Shown in pieces: positions 1-7,497 of a DNA stretch of 64,000 nucleotides. Location: contig NZ_JAGHMH010000017.1 of assembly GCF_017741935.1 (NCBI RefSeq), forward strand, positions 1 to 64,000, written 5' to 3'. The notes under the pieces were generated by a model. That model saw only the letters and a program-made list of their open reading frames with translations, was not told where the DNA came from and made no database searches. Source of the stretch: Rhizobium sp. 16-449-1b (GTDB lineage Bacteria; Pseudomonadota; Alphaproteobacteria; Rhizobiales; Rhizobiaceae). The position numbers and the translations under genes were made by a program. Numbering within the stretch: position 1 is the first letter of the stretch; every line of letters begins with the position of its first letter.

Positions 1-1
1 T

Positions 2-100
2 GTCGGGTCGGGCGAACCGGAAACCGAGGTGATCGGGCAGGCGGACAGCCTGACAACCAATACCACCGATACCAAACCGCCTGCCCTTCCCGTTTCATGA
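2..100 (+). CDS. 3' end of an unidentified protein (truncated by the window edge)
   Basis: An open frame enters from the left edge and ends at a TGA at 98-100. It encodes 32 residues ending in PPALPVS. The segment is polar, Thr/Pro-rich and without hydrophobic stretches, as in a disordered C-terminal tail. Codon third positions are mostly G or C, which fits the genome. The other two frames read less like protein. No family can be named from this fragment. Confidence 0.4.
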   Translation, partial: VGSGEPETEVIGQADSLTTNTTDTKPPALPVS

Positions 101-619
101 CGCCGACCGTCGCGAGGTTTTGCTTCGCGCGCGGTTTTGGTGTGCGTGGTGGGTGGGATTGCGTGGGGTGTTACATGACGGTTGGCGTTGTGCCGTGTGA
201 TACCCCCCTCTGCCCTGCCGGGCATCTCCCCCACAGGTGGGGAGATTGGCTGGGCTTGCCCGCTCGCTCCACGCTCATTGTTTGGTTGGGGAGCAAGCCG
301 CGGGTCGATCTCCCCCCTTGTGGGGGAGATGTCCGGCAGGACAGAGGGGGGTAACACGCGGCACAACCGGGAGGTAGCTCGCGACAAAACACCCCAAAAC
401 CACCCTCTCCCCACCCCTCATCTCGCAAATGCGAAACATTTTACCGCAAAGCACAACAAAATACTTTGAATACTATCGAAATCTGAGAATTGCGCGTATA
501 TGACGCATCGTGGCTTGCTGCACGCTTTCTCCCAGAGCGCCCCGCCGAGCCACCGCCGGCCCGTTTTGACAACGGCATTCAAAGGAAAATACCCGGCGTC
601 CACAACAGGAGGTACCAAA
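101..619. other. Intergenic region upstream of the sugar transporter
   Basis: No convincing gene lies here. It holds the RIME-like inverted repeat at 201-353 and a stretch richer in A and T around 420-490 that could contain the transporter promoter. An upstream in-frame ATG at 500 exists for the transporter, but it has no Shine-Dalgarno and adds 40 residues not expected of the family. Confidence 0.5.
201..353. repeat. RIME-like palindromic intergenic repeat
   Basis: Two arms of about 46 bp, 201-246 and 308-353, are near-perfect inverted copies. Both contain the C-rich core reading CCCCCTCTG and then CTGCCGG, CATCTCCCCC. They are separated by 61 bp. The sequence and layout match the Rhizobium-specific intergenic mosaic elements, which are short non-coding palindromes found in many copies between genes in Rhizobiaceae. 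The transcript would fold into a long hairpin. Other copies cannot be counted from this window. Confidence 0.8.
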
Positions 620-1915
620 GTGGCCAGTATAACAACAAGCAATGCTGCGAAGACGTCCTCGTCTCCGGCAGCCAATTATCAGTTTGCGCTCATTGCCCTG
701 ACATCGCTGTTCTTCATGTGGGGTTTCATCACCTGCCTGAACGACATTCTCGTTCCGCATCTGAAGAACGTCTTCCAGCTGAACTACACGCAGTCGATGC
801 TCATTCAGCTGTGCTTCTTCGGCGCCTATTTCATCGCCTCGCTGCCATCTGGCGCGATCGTCAAGCGCATCGGCTATAAGTGGGGCATCGTGCTCGGCCT
901 GATCGTTGCCGCCATCGGCTGCGCGCTCTTCGTTCCGGCCGCCAGCTACCGCGTCTACGGCCTCTTCCTCGGCGCGCTCTTCGTGCTGGCATGCGGCGTG
1001 ACGCTGCTGCAGGTCGCGGCCAACCCATACGTCACCGTTCTCGGCCCGCCGGATACCGCCGCCAGCCGCCTGACCATGACCCAGGCCTTCAACGCGCTCG
1101 GCACGACGGTCGCGCCGATCTTCGGCGCCTTCCTGATCCTGTCGGCAGCCACCGCTGCCGTTTCCGGCGCCACGCCCGAACAGCTCGACGCGATCAGGAT
1201 CGCCGAAGCCGGCGCCGTGAAGTTCCCCTACATGCTGCTCGCAGCCGCCTTCCTGGTGCTCGCCGCCGTGTTCGCGGCCCTCAAGCTGCCGCAGGTCGAA
1301 GGCGATGAGGAGATCGAGCCGATCGTCGGCGGTGGTTCTGCCTGGCAGTTTCGCCACCTCGTGCTCGGCGCCATCGGCATCTTCGTCTATGTCGGCGCCG
1401 AAGTCAGCATCGGCAGCTTCCTCGTCAACTTCATGAGCCAGCCCGACATCGCCGGCTTCTCGGAAGCCGACGCCGCCCATTACGTCTCCTATTTCTGGGG
1501 TGGCGCCATGGTCGGTCGCTTCATCGGTGCGGTTGCCATGCGCTATGTCGACGATGGCAAGGCGCTCGCCTTCAACGCCGCCGCCGTCATCATCCTGCTG
1601 CTCGTCACCGTGTTCACGACCGGTCACACCGCCATGTGGGCGATCCTCGCCGTTGGCCTGTTCAACTCGATCATGTTCCCGACGATCTTCTCGCTCGGTC
1701 TCTATGGCCTCGGCAAGTTCACCAGCCAGGGCTCCGGCATCCTGTGCCTGGCGATCGTCGGCGGCGCGCTCCTTCCCGTCCTCCAGGGCGTTCTTGCCGA
1801 CACCATCGGCATCCATCTCGCCTTCCTGATGCCGATCGTATGCTACGCATACATCGTCTTCTACGGCCTGAAGGGTCACCGCCCGGTATCGCACCAGATC
1901 GCGCGTCACGCCTGA
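620..1915 (+). CDS. gluP: GluP/FucP-type sugar MFS transporter (glucose/galactose)
   Basis: This is a 431-residue inner-membrane proton symporter of the FHS family in the major facilitator superfamily. The first helix begins near residue 20 with the family pattern LTSLFFMWGF followed by N-D-I-L. About 12 hydrophobic helices follow, with a basic loop VKRIGYKWG between helices 2 and 3. The start is a GTG at 620, chosen because AGGAGG sits at 607-612 with 7-nt spacing; the more upstream ATG has no such site. A strong hairpin terminator follows directly. It stands alone as a transcription unit. The substrate is inferred from the family; fucose is the main alternative. Confidence 0.85.
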   Translation: MASITTSNAAKTSSSPAANYQFALIALTSLFFMWGFITCLNDILVPHLKNVFQLNYTQSMLIQLCFFGAYFIASLPSGAIVKRIGYKWGIVLGLIVAAIGCALFVPAASYRVYGLFLGALFVLACGVTLLQVAANPYVTVLGPPDTAASRLTMTQAFNALGTTVAPIFGAFLILSAATAAVSGATPEQLDAIRIAEAGAVKFPYMLLAAAFLVLAAVFAALKLPQVEGDEEIEPIVGGGSAWQFRHLVLGAIGIFVYVGAEVSIGSFLVNFMSQPDIAGFSEADAAHYVSYFWGGAMVGRFIGAVAMRYVDDGKALAFNAAAVIILLLVTVFTTGHTAMWAILAVGLFNSIMFPTIFSLGLYGLGKFTSQGSGILCLAIVGGALLPVLQGVLADTIGIHLAFLMPIVCYAYIVFYGLKGHRPVSHQIARHA

Positions 1916-1927
1916 TCGATAAAATCG

Positions 1928-1953
1928 CGCCCCGCCGTCCTGGCGGGGCGTTT
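1928..1953 (+). terminator. Rho-independent terminator of gluP
   Basis: A 9-bp stem (CGCCCCGCC, 1928-1936, with GGCGGGGCG, 1942-1950) encloses a 5-nt loop. It begins 13 bases after the gluP stop codon. The T run after the stem is short (TTT). Confidence 0.7.
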
Positions 1954-2018
1954 CCACTCTTGCGCCATCACACACGTCTTGGCATGTTGCCGTGCAACAA
2001 TAGGTGGAGAAACTGCCA

Positions 2019-2645
2019 ATGAAGGCCTTGCTGCTGATCGACATCCAGAACGGGTTCTGCCCCGGCGGAAACCTCGCCGTTCCCGATGGCGACAAGGTGG
2101 TCCCGATCGCCAACCGGCTGATCGCAAGCGACCGATACGACCTGATCGTCGCCTCGCAGGACTGGCATCCGGAAGGCCACGGCAGCTTCGCCTCCTCTCA
2201 TGAAGGCAAACAACCCTTCGAACTCCACGAACTGTCAGGCAAGCCGCAGATGATGTGGCCGGACCATTGCGTCCAGGGCACGAAAGACGCCGAGCTGCAC
2301 CCGGAACTCAGGGTGCCCGAGATCGATGTGATCTTCCAGAAGGGCGAGAAGCACCACGTCGACAGCTACTCCGCCTTCCGCGACAATGATCAGCACGCCA
2401 TCACCGGCCTTGCCGACTATCTCAAGGAACAGGGCGTCACCGAGCTCGACCTCTGCGGCCTCGCCACCGATTACTGCGTCAAGTTCTCGGCCCTAGATGC
2501 GCTCGAAATGCTCCCCGGCGTCAAGGTGCGCTTCATCGAGGACGCCAGCCGCGGCATCACGCCGGAAGGCGTGGCGGCCGCGATCAAGGAGATGCGCGAA
2601 AGCGGCATCGACATCGTCACTAGCGAACAGCTGATCGAAAACTAA
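2019..2645 (+). CDS. pncA: Nicotinamidase (nicotinamide deamidase)
   Basis: The 208-residue cytoplasmic enzyme hydrolyses nicotinamide to nicotinate for NAD salvage. It belongs to the isochorismatase-like cysteine hydrolases. Visible catalytic parts are Asp8 in LLLIDIQNGF, a lysine at 108 or 111 in FQKGEK, and nucleophile Cys153 in ATDYC. The metal site is Asp48 and His50 (DWHP) and His83 (PDHC), as in E. coli PncA. The ATG at 2019 has AGGTGGA about 10 bases upstream. An in-frame start at 2004 would add five residues and has no better site. The stop overlaps the convergent DUF2164 gene by 4 bp. Confidence 0.93.
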   Translation: MKALLLIDIQNGFCPGGNLAVPDGDKVVPIANRLIASDRYDLIVASQDWHPEGHGSFASSHEGKQPFELHELSGKPQMMWPDHCVQGTKDAELHPELRVPEIDVIFQKGEKHHVDSYSAFRDNDQHAITGLADYLKEQGVTELDLCGLATDYCVKFSALDALEMLPGVKVRFIEDASRGITPEGVAAAIKEMRESGIDIVTSEQLIEN

Positions 2646-2890
2646 TCGCCGGCCTCGCGCTGCAACTGATAGACATCATCAGAGAAGTCATCGATGCGAC
2701 GCGCCAGCGCTGCCTGTGCATCGTCGATGCCCTGGCGATAATAGGCAGCCCCTACTTCCTTGGCGAAGAAATCAAGCACCAGCTCGGCCTTCAACAGGCC
2801 GATCGGCTGGTCGAGCTCGCGGTCGAAGTGATGCTGGATGCGCGCGATCAGCGCCGCCTTCTCGTCCTTGGAAAATTCGATCGGCTTCAT
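2642..2890 (-). CDS. DUF2164 family protein
   Basis: A small, acidic 82-residue soluble protein. It fits the DUF2164 family in length and in its signature: an N-terminal I-x-F-S-K-x-E-K, a central D-x-E-L-D-Q-x-I-G, and a later A-Y-Y-R-Q-G-I-D-D-A. The function of the family is not known to me. The start has GAGGGGA just upstream. It converges with pncA and overlaps its stop codon. Confidence 0.8.
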   Translation of the reverse strand: MKPIEFSKDEKAALIARIQHHFDRELDQPIGLLKAELVLDFFAKEVGAAYYRQGIDDAQAALARRIDDFSDDVYQLQREAGD

Positions 2891-3023
2891 CGTCCCCTCA
2901 TTGGCTTCACGGCTACTGCATTGGCACCGTTCAGCGAAATCGATCGGTCAATCAAGGAAATTCGTTTGCAGCGGTAGCCGCCTCCCCTTAGAGGGGTTCC
3001 AAATTTCAAAAGGATGATCGCCG

Positions 3024-3740
3024 ATGAGTCGCGCGAATTTTACCGACGGCCTGCGCGGCGGTTTCCCCATTGCGCTGGCGTCCGCCCCATTTGGCGCGCT
3101 GTTCGGCGCTCTGGCCGCAGATCACGGCATGTCGCTGTTCGAACTCACCTTCATGAGCGCCACCGTCTATGCCGGCGCCAGCCAGATGGTCGGCCTCGAG
3201 CTTTTCGGCCACGACGTCCAGGCGTGGCTGATCGTCGCCTCCATCCTCGCCGTCAATTTCCGCCACGTGCTCTATTCGGCGGCGATCGCGCCTTACATCA
3301 AGCATTTCACCAAGCTGCAGAAGTTCTTCACCTTCTTCCTGCTCGTCGACCCGCAGTTCGCCGAAACGGTGAAGCGCGGCGAAGCGGGAAAGCCGGTGAC
3401 CTTCTCCTGGTATCTCGGTTTTGGCCTGATCATCTACGTCCCGTGGACGCTGGTCAGCCTGCTCGGCGGCACGCTCGGGCGCTATATCGGCGATCCGAAG
3501 TCGATCGGTCTCGACATCCTGCTGCCGGCCTATTTCCTCGGCATCGTTCTCGATTTTCGCCACCGCGACAATTTCATTCCGGTGGCAGCCGTCAGCGCCG
3601 TCGCCTCGGTCGTCGCCTATCACTATGTCGGCTCGCCCTGGCATGTGAGCCTGGGTGCCGCCGCCGGCATCCTCCTTGCCGCTTTGTTCCCGCCGCCGCC
3701 GACGGCGCAGGAACTCGAATCCGATCTGCACGAGGTGTGA
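3024..3740 (+). CDS. azlC: AzlC-family branched-chain amino acid exporter, large subunit
   Basis: This 238-residue membrane protein has the AzlC hallmarks: an N-terminal D-G-L-R-G-x-F-P-I, then APFGALFG, then a helix with YAGASQM, and the motif N-x-R-H-V-L-Y-S. Family members pair with AzlD to export branched-chain amino acids or similar compounds. The ATG has AAAGGA upstream. The azlD gene follows at once, with the GTG start two bases past this stop, so the two are almost surely co-translated. The substrate is inferred from the family. Confidence 0.88.
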   Translation: MSRANFTDGLRGGFPIALASAPFGALFGALAADHGMSLFELTFMSATVYAGASQMVGLELFGHDVQAWLIVASILAVNFRHVLYSAAIAPYIKHFTKLQKFFTFFLLVDPQFAETVKRGEAGKPVTFSWYLGFGLIIYVPWTLVSLLGGTLGRYIGDPKSIGLDILLPAYFLGIVLDFRHRDNFIPVAAVSAVASVVAYHYVGSPWHVSLGAAAGILLAALFPPPPTAQELESDLHEV

Positions 3741-3741
3741 T

Positions 3742-4050
3742 GTGACCTTCGATCCCCACATGTTGCTGATCATCCTGGCGGCCGCCGTCGCAACCTATGC
3801 GACGCGCATCGGCGGCTATATCCTGATCACCACGATGAAGCGCATTCCGCCGCGCATGGAAGCGGCCCTTGCCGCCGTGCCGGCAGCGGTGCTGACCACG
3901 CTCGTCGCCCCCGCCTTTTTCACCGGCGGCTGGGAAACCAAGCTGGCGCTCGTTGTCGCTTTGTTGGTCGGCCTGCGCGTCTCGCACACATGGATGCTGG
4001 TCGCCGCCTGGGCGGTCGTCATGGCCTGGCGCCACACGATCGGCGGCTGA
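3742..4050 (+). CDS. azlD: AzlD-family branched-chain amino acid exporter, small subunit
   Basis: A 102-residue protein with three or four predicted membrane helices. It includes the AzlD pattern of a first helix followed by T-R-I-G-G-Y, a P-P-R-M loop, and a late helix. The start chosen is GTG at 3742, immediately after the azlC stop. ATG at 3760 is a shorter option. It forms the AzlCD pair with the preceding gene. It ends 45 bp before the convergent pepP. Confidence 0.85.
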   Translation: MTFDPHMLLIILAAAVATYATRIGGYILITTMKRIPPRMEAALAAVPAAVLTTLVAPAFFTGGWETKLALVVALLVGLRVSHTWMLVAAWAVVMAWRHTIGG

Positions 4051-4095
4051 CGCGGCGACCGATCAACGGCCGCCGCCCCACAGTTTCAACAGTTC

Positions 4096-5931
4096 TCAAT
4101 ATTCCAACGGCAGCGTCGCGTTTTCCAGCCACGCCTTGACCTCGTGGTCATGGATCAGCGGCATCAGCGCCTCACGCGTCTTCACGTGGTAGTCGTTGAA
4201 CCAGTGCAGCTCGTCATGGGTGAGCAGCTCGGGAATGACGAGGCTGCGGTCGATCGGGCAGAAGGTCAGCGTCTCGAAGCTGAGCACCGGCATGTCGCCG
4301 CCCTCGACCGGCTCGGCATCGCGCACATAGATCAGGTTCTCGATGCGGATCCCGAAAGCGCCCGGCCGGTAGTAACCGGGCTCGTTGGAAAGGATCATCC
4401 CCGGCAGAAGCTCCTGCGTCGACATCCTGGAGATCCGCTGCGGCCCCTCATGAACCGAGAGATACGAGCCGACGCCGTGACCCGTGCCATGGCCGAAATC
4501 GGCCCCTGCCCGCCACAGCGCGATGCGCGCCAGCGGATCGAGATCGCAGCCGCGCGTGCCCCTAGGGAACCGCGCCGTGCTGATCTGGATCATCCCCTTC
4601 AGCACGAGCGTGAAGAACCGCTTCTGCTCTTCCGACACCGTGCCGACGCCCACCGTGCGGGTGATGTCGGTGGTACCATTGATATATTGCGCGCCGGAAT
4701 CGATCAGGAACAGCTCGCCCGCCTCAAGCTTGCGGTTGCTCTCGGTCGTCACCCGGTAGTGCATGATCGCCGCGTGCGGTCCGGCACCGGAGATCGTGTC
4801 GAAGGAGATGTCCTTCAGCGGGTTCTGCATGCTCTGCCCGACCTTGGCACGCGCCGCCTCGAGCTTCTCGGCGACTTCGATCTCGGTCACCGTGCCGGGC
4901 TTGGTCTGCGCCAGCCAGCACAGGAACTCGACCATCGCCGCGCCATCCTGCAGATGCGCTGCTGCCGAGCCGTTGATCTCGACGCTGTTCTTCACCGCAC
5001 GCGGCAGCTTCGCCGGATCATTGCCCTCGACCACGACACCGCCGGCCGCGCGGATGATGCTGGCAAGGCCGTAGGAGGTGAGATCAGGATCAACGAGCAC
5101 CCGGCCGCCATCCTTTGAGACAGCTGAAAGCGTTTCCTCGAGCGCCGATGGCGGCAGCTGCACGCACATCTGCGCCAGATAGGCCTCCTGCTCGATCCCG
5201 GTCTTGCGCTTGTCGAGAAACAGGTCGGCCTTGCCGTCGGCATAGATGATGGCGCGCGCCAGCGGATGCGGCGTGTGCGGCACGTCGGCGCCGCGAATGT
5301 TGAAGATCCAGGCGACCGACGACGGATCGGCGATCAGAACGGCCTTGATATCCTTGGCCTTCAGATCGGCCGCGATCTTGGCGATCTTCTCATCGGCGAG
5401 AATACCCGCCTGCGCCACGTTCTGGATGGCCACGGCGCCCAGCGGCTCCTGCGGCCGGTCGGCCCAGAGCCTGTCGAGCGGATTGTGCGGCAGGATGACC
5501 AGCGAGCCGCCGATTGCGTCCAGCGCCTTCTCCAGCCGCTTGACCTCGGCGCCCGAATGCAGCCACGGATCGATCCCGAGCCGCAGCCCCTTGGCGCCGT
5601 GATTGCCGAGCCAGAGATGCGGCGGCTCGTTGACGAGATCGCCGCCGGTAAATACCGACCCGTCCACCTGCTCGGCAAGCTGCGTCACATAGCGGCCGTC
5701 GACGAACACGATCGCCTCAGCACGCGTCACCAGCGCCATGCCGGCCGAGCCGGTGAAGCCCGTCAGCCACGCCAGCCGCTCCGAACAGGCCGGCACATAT
5801 TCGCCGTTGAACTCGTCCGCCCTGGGGACAAGAAAGGCGTCGATCGCAAGTTCGTCGAAACTTGCACGCAGCGCAGAGGTGCGATCGCGGCCGAATTGTG
5901 GCGTGGAGGTGACTTCGAAAGACTGGTACAT
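4096..5931 (-). CDS. pepP: Xaa-Pro aminopeptidase (aminopeptidase P, M24B)
   Basis: The 611-residue enzyme removes an N-terminal residue that precedes proline. It has the long three-domain form: two creatinase-like N-terminal domains (about 1-310) and a pita-bread catalytic domain. The dimetal ligands are visible: Asp in LIDSGAQY, Asp in TTDITR, His in GHGTGHG, Glu in SNEPGYY and Glu in IRIENL. The start at 5931 (MYQSFEV) is preferred over an ATG 12 codons upstream, since an AGG lies about 10 bases before it. It is monocistronic, with the sigma-54-like promoter unit divergent upstream. Confidence 0.9.
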   Translation of the reverse strand: MYQSFEVTSTPQFGRDRTSALRASFDELAIDAFLVPRADEFNGEYVPACSERLAWLTGFTGSAGMALVTRAEAIVFVDGRYVTQLAEQVDGSVFTGGDLVNEPPHLWLGNHGAKGLRLGIDPWLHSGAEVKRLEKALDAIGGSLVILPHNPLDRLWADRPQEPLGAVAIQNVAQAGILADEKIAKIAADLKAKDIKAVLIADPSSVAWIFNIRGADVPHTPHPLARAIIYADGKADLFLDKRKTGIEQEAYLAQMCVQLPPSALEETLSAVSKDGGRVLVDPDLTSYGLASIIRAAGGVVVEGNDPAKLPRAVKNSVEINGSAAAHLQDGAAMVEFLCWLAQTKPGTVTEIEVAEKLEAARAKVGQSMQNPLKDISFDTISGAGPHAAIMHYRVTTESNRKLEAGELFLIDSGAQYINGTTDITRTVGVGTVSEEQKRFFTLVLKGMIQISTARFPRGTRGCDLDPLARIALWRAGADFGHGTGHGVGSYLSVHEGPQRISRMSTQELLPGMILSNEPGYYRPGAFGIRIENLIYVRDAEPVEGGDMPVLSFETLTFCPIDRSLVIPELLTHDELHWFNDYHVKTREALMPLIHDHEVKAWLENATLPLEY

Positions 5932-6091
5932 GCTCAAAAACCTGATGTTTGGTCCGACATTCAACACGAATCCGGCAGGCGGAATGCCGCTATGTTATCG
6001 GAATTTCACGCGAACGGGAGAAAAACCGCGTCTCGCTGACAGCCGAAAGCCGCGTAATATTTGGGCGGAAATGAGGCGCAATTCACCGGCT

Positions 6092-6107
6092 TGGCACGCT
6101 TTATGCA
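6092..6107 (+). promoter_or_regulatory. Sigma-54 (RpoN) -24/-12 promoter candidate
   Basis: TGGCACG at 6092-6098, four bases, then ATGCA at 6103-6107. It matches the consensus TGGCACG-N4-TTGCA in all but one position, with GG and GC exactly 10 bases apart. Predicted transcription start is near 6118, about 100 nt before the small ORF at 6217. No clear NtrC or NifA upstream site was recognised, so the activator is unknown. Confidence 0.6.
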
Positions 6108-6216
6108 TTGGCTGCATGGCTCCCATGAGACAAACCCTCTGCCTCGATTTTTTCAATCGGTTATAAGGCGCTCATCGAATGGTTCGAAGTGAACCGGAAA
6201 CAAAAGGAATTTTGAA

Positions 6217-6366
6217 ATGACTGCCTCTCTGTCGCGCTCCGCTTACAGCAGCCCGGTACAGGCTGGCGAGCGCCAGACTGTCCGTCATATCATCGGCGCT
6301 CGTCGCCCGCTGAACGAAGGCCCCCGCACCATTCTCGCTGGCGCCGCAAGAAGCTACGCATTCTGA
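6217..6366 (+). CDS. 49-residue basic small protein, unknown
   Basis: The ORF starts at ATG 6217 with AAAGGAA about 8 bases upstream and ends at TGA 6364-6366. The product is Arg/Ala/Ser-rich (7 Arg, no Lys, no Cys), begins MTASLSRSAY and ends AARSYAF. It has no membrane helix and no DUF1127 motif that I can see. Codon choice (GCC, CGC, CTG, GTC, ATC) looks genomic. It sits between a sigma-54-like promoter and a structured, terminated RNA segment, so it may be a protein, a leader peptide, or both. No function can be named. Confidence 0.5.
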   Translation: MTASLSRSAYSSPVQAGERQTVRHIIGARRPLNEGPRTILAGAARSYAF

Positions 6367-6372
6367 GCAACG

Positions 6373-6516
6373 CGCCGCTCCGCTCTCCTCCTCCCTCACC
6401 GGAACGGCGATCAGAATAAGTAGACGTCTGCTTGAGCACTCCTCCTCATCAAGCTCGCAGACATGATCGGGAAACCGGTCGCAAGGCGGTGCCATTGGCG
6501 CCGCCTTTTCTTTTTG
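6373..6516 (+). ncRNA. Putative structured RNA with two CCUCCUCC-loop hairpins
   Basis: Hairpin 1: 6373-6382 pairs with 6400-6409 (one mismatch) around a 17-nt loop holding CTCCTCCTCCC. Hairpin 2: 6426-6435 pairs with 6449-6453 and 6458-6462 (4-nt bulge) around a 13-nt loop holding CTCCTCCT. A small GAAA-capped stem follows at 6465-6480, then a terminator. Tandem hairpins with CCUCCUCCC loops downstream of a small ORF are the layout of the alphaproteobacterial 'cuckoo' RNAs (CcsR in Rhodobacter), whose loops can pair with Shine-Dalgarno sequences. The structure is drawn by eye; processing into an sRNA is inference. Confidence 0.5.
6483..6516 (+). terminator. Rho-independent terminator of the small ORF/RNA unit
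   Basis: An 11-bp stem (6483-6493 with 6497-6507, one T-G wobble) has a 3-nt loop and is followed by TTTCTTTTT. Confidence 0.8.
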
Positions 6517-6541
6517 TCGCGATGTGACGCGATTGAAATGC

Positions 6542-6577
6542 AAAAGCCCCGAGGCCAATCAGGCGCTCGGGGCTTTT
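6542..6577. terminator. Bidirectional terminator between the small ORF unit and prmA
   Basis: A 12-bp perfect stem (AAAAGCCCCGAG, 6542-6553, with its complement at 6566-6577) carries A and T runs on both sides, so it can act for both strands. It lies 27 bases after the prmA stop on the minus strand. Confidence 0.75.
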
Positions 6578-6603
6578 TGATTGCAAATTAGATCCTGGTG
6601 GCC

Positions 6604-7482
6604 TCACGGCCGGTCGAGATGGATCGTCACCCAGCCATTGCGCCAGATGGTGCGCACATGCCTGAGATGCGCGCCATTATAGGCCGCCAGCACCTTCCAG
6701 CGCTGCGATGCCAGAATACCCGACAGGATCACCGATCCGCCCGGCGCCAGATGCGTGACGAGCTGCGGCGCCATCTTGATCAGCGGCCGCGCCAGGATGT
6801 TGGCGATGATGAGGTCGAACGGACCATGGTTCGAAAACGCCGTCGAATGGAACCCCGGCGCCGTCTCCGTGACGATACCAGAGGCGATGCCGTTGCGGCG
6901 CACGTTCTCGGCCGCGACACGGGTGGCGATCGGATCGATGTCGGTGGCGAGAACCGGAATGTTCTTCAGCTTGCGCACCGCGATCGCCAGAACGCCACTG
7001 CCCGTGCCGAGATCGAGCGCGTTGCGGACCCGGCGCGAGCGCACCACGCGGTCGATGACCTCGAGGCAGCCCGCCGTCGTGCCGTGGTGGCCGGTGCCGA
7101 AGGCCTGGCCGGCATCGATCTCGATGGCGATATCGCCGGAGCGCACCTTGTCGCGGTCGTGCGAGCCGTGCACCAGGAAGCGCCCCGCCCGCACAGGCTT
7201 CAGCCCCTCGAGCGATTTCGCCACCCAGTCGACATCGGGAATGACCTCGCGCTCGACGGTCATCTCGGGGAACGCTTCGGAAAGCGCCGCCTCGACGCGG
7301 ACGCGGACGTCATCCTCGTCAACCTGCATCATGTAGACGGAGGCTTCCCAGATGTCCTTCTTCTCGTCGATTTCGGTGGTGGCGATGGCGAAGTCTTCTT
7401 CACCGAACACCTCGGACAAAAGGTCGAGCACTTCCCCGGCCAGCACTTCTGTCGTCGTCACATAGAGGCGGATTTCACTCAA
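6604..7482 (-). CDS. prmA: Ribosomal protein L11 methyltransferase
   Basis: A 292-residue SAM-dependent enzyme that trimethylates ribosomal protein L11. The N-terminal part (1-110) is the L11-binding domain. The C-terminal Rossmann domain shows motif I DLGTGSGVLAIA and N-I-L-A-R-P-L, where the family has N-I-L-A-x-P-L. Before motif I is the family's FGTGHHGTT. The start codon is TTG at 7482, with GGGAAAG about 10 bases upstream. It is the last gene of a minus-strand run senC-monooxygenase-prmA, 15 bp after the previous stop. Confidence 0.93.
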   Translation of the reverse strand: MSEIRLYVTTTEVLAGEVLDLLSEVFGEEDFAIATTEIDEKKDIWEASVYMMQVDEDDVRVRVEAALSEAFPEMTVEREVIPDVDWVAKSLEGLKPVRAGRFLVHGSHDRDKVRSGDIAIEIDAGQAFGTGHHGTTAGCLEVIDRVVRSRRVRNALDLGTGSGVLAIAVRKLKNIPVLATDIDPIATRVAAENVRRNGIASGIVTETAPGFHSTAFSNHGPFDLIIANILARPLIKMAPQLVTHLAPGGSVILSGILASQRWKVLAAYNGAHLRHVRTIWRNGWVTIHLDRP

Positions 7483-7497
7483 GGTCGGTCTTTCCCG

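Noticed and set aside
473..2113. 546-codon minus-strand ORF opposite gluP and the start of pncA
   Set aside because: Asp/Glu/Gly/Arg-rich composition typical of the antisense of high-GC coding sequence; the plus strand has clear gluP and pncA with ribosome-binding sites.
4144..6039. Plus-strand ORFs opposite pepP
   Set aside because: They mirror codon bias of pepP on the minus strand, which carries all five metal ligands in order.
6217..6366. Small ORF as a DUF1127 protein
   Set aside because: The layout suggested it, but the DUF1127 pattern (W-x-x-R, L-x-D-I-G-L) is not in the sequence.
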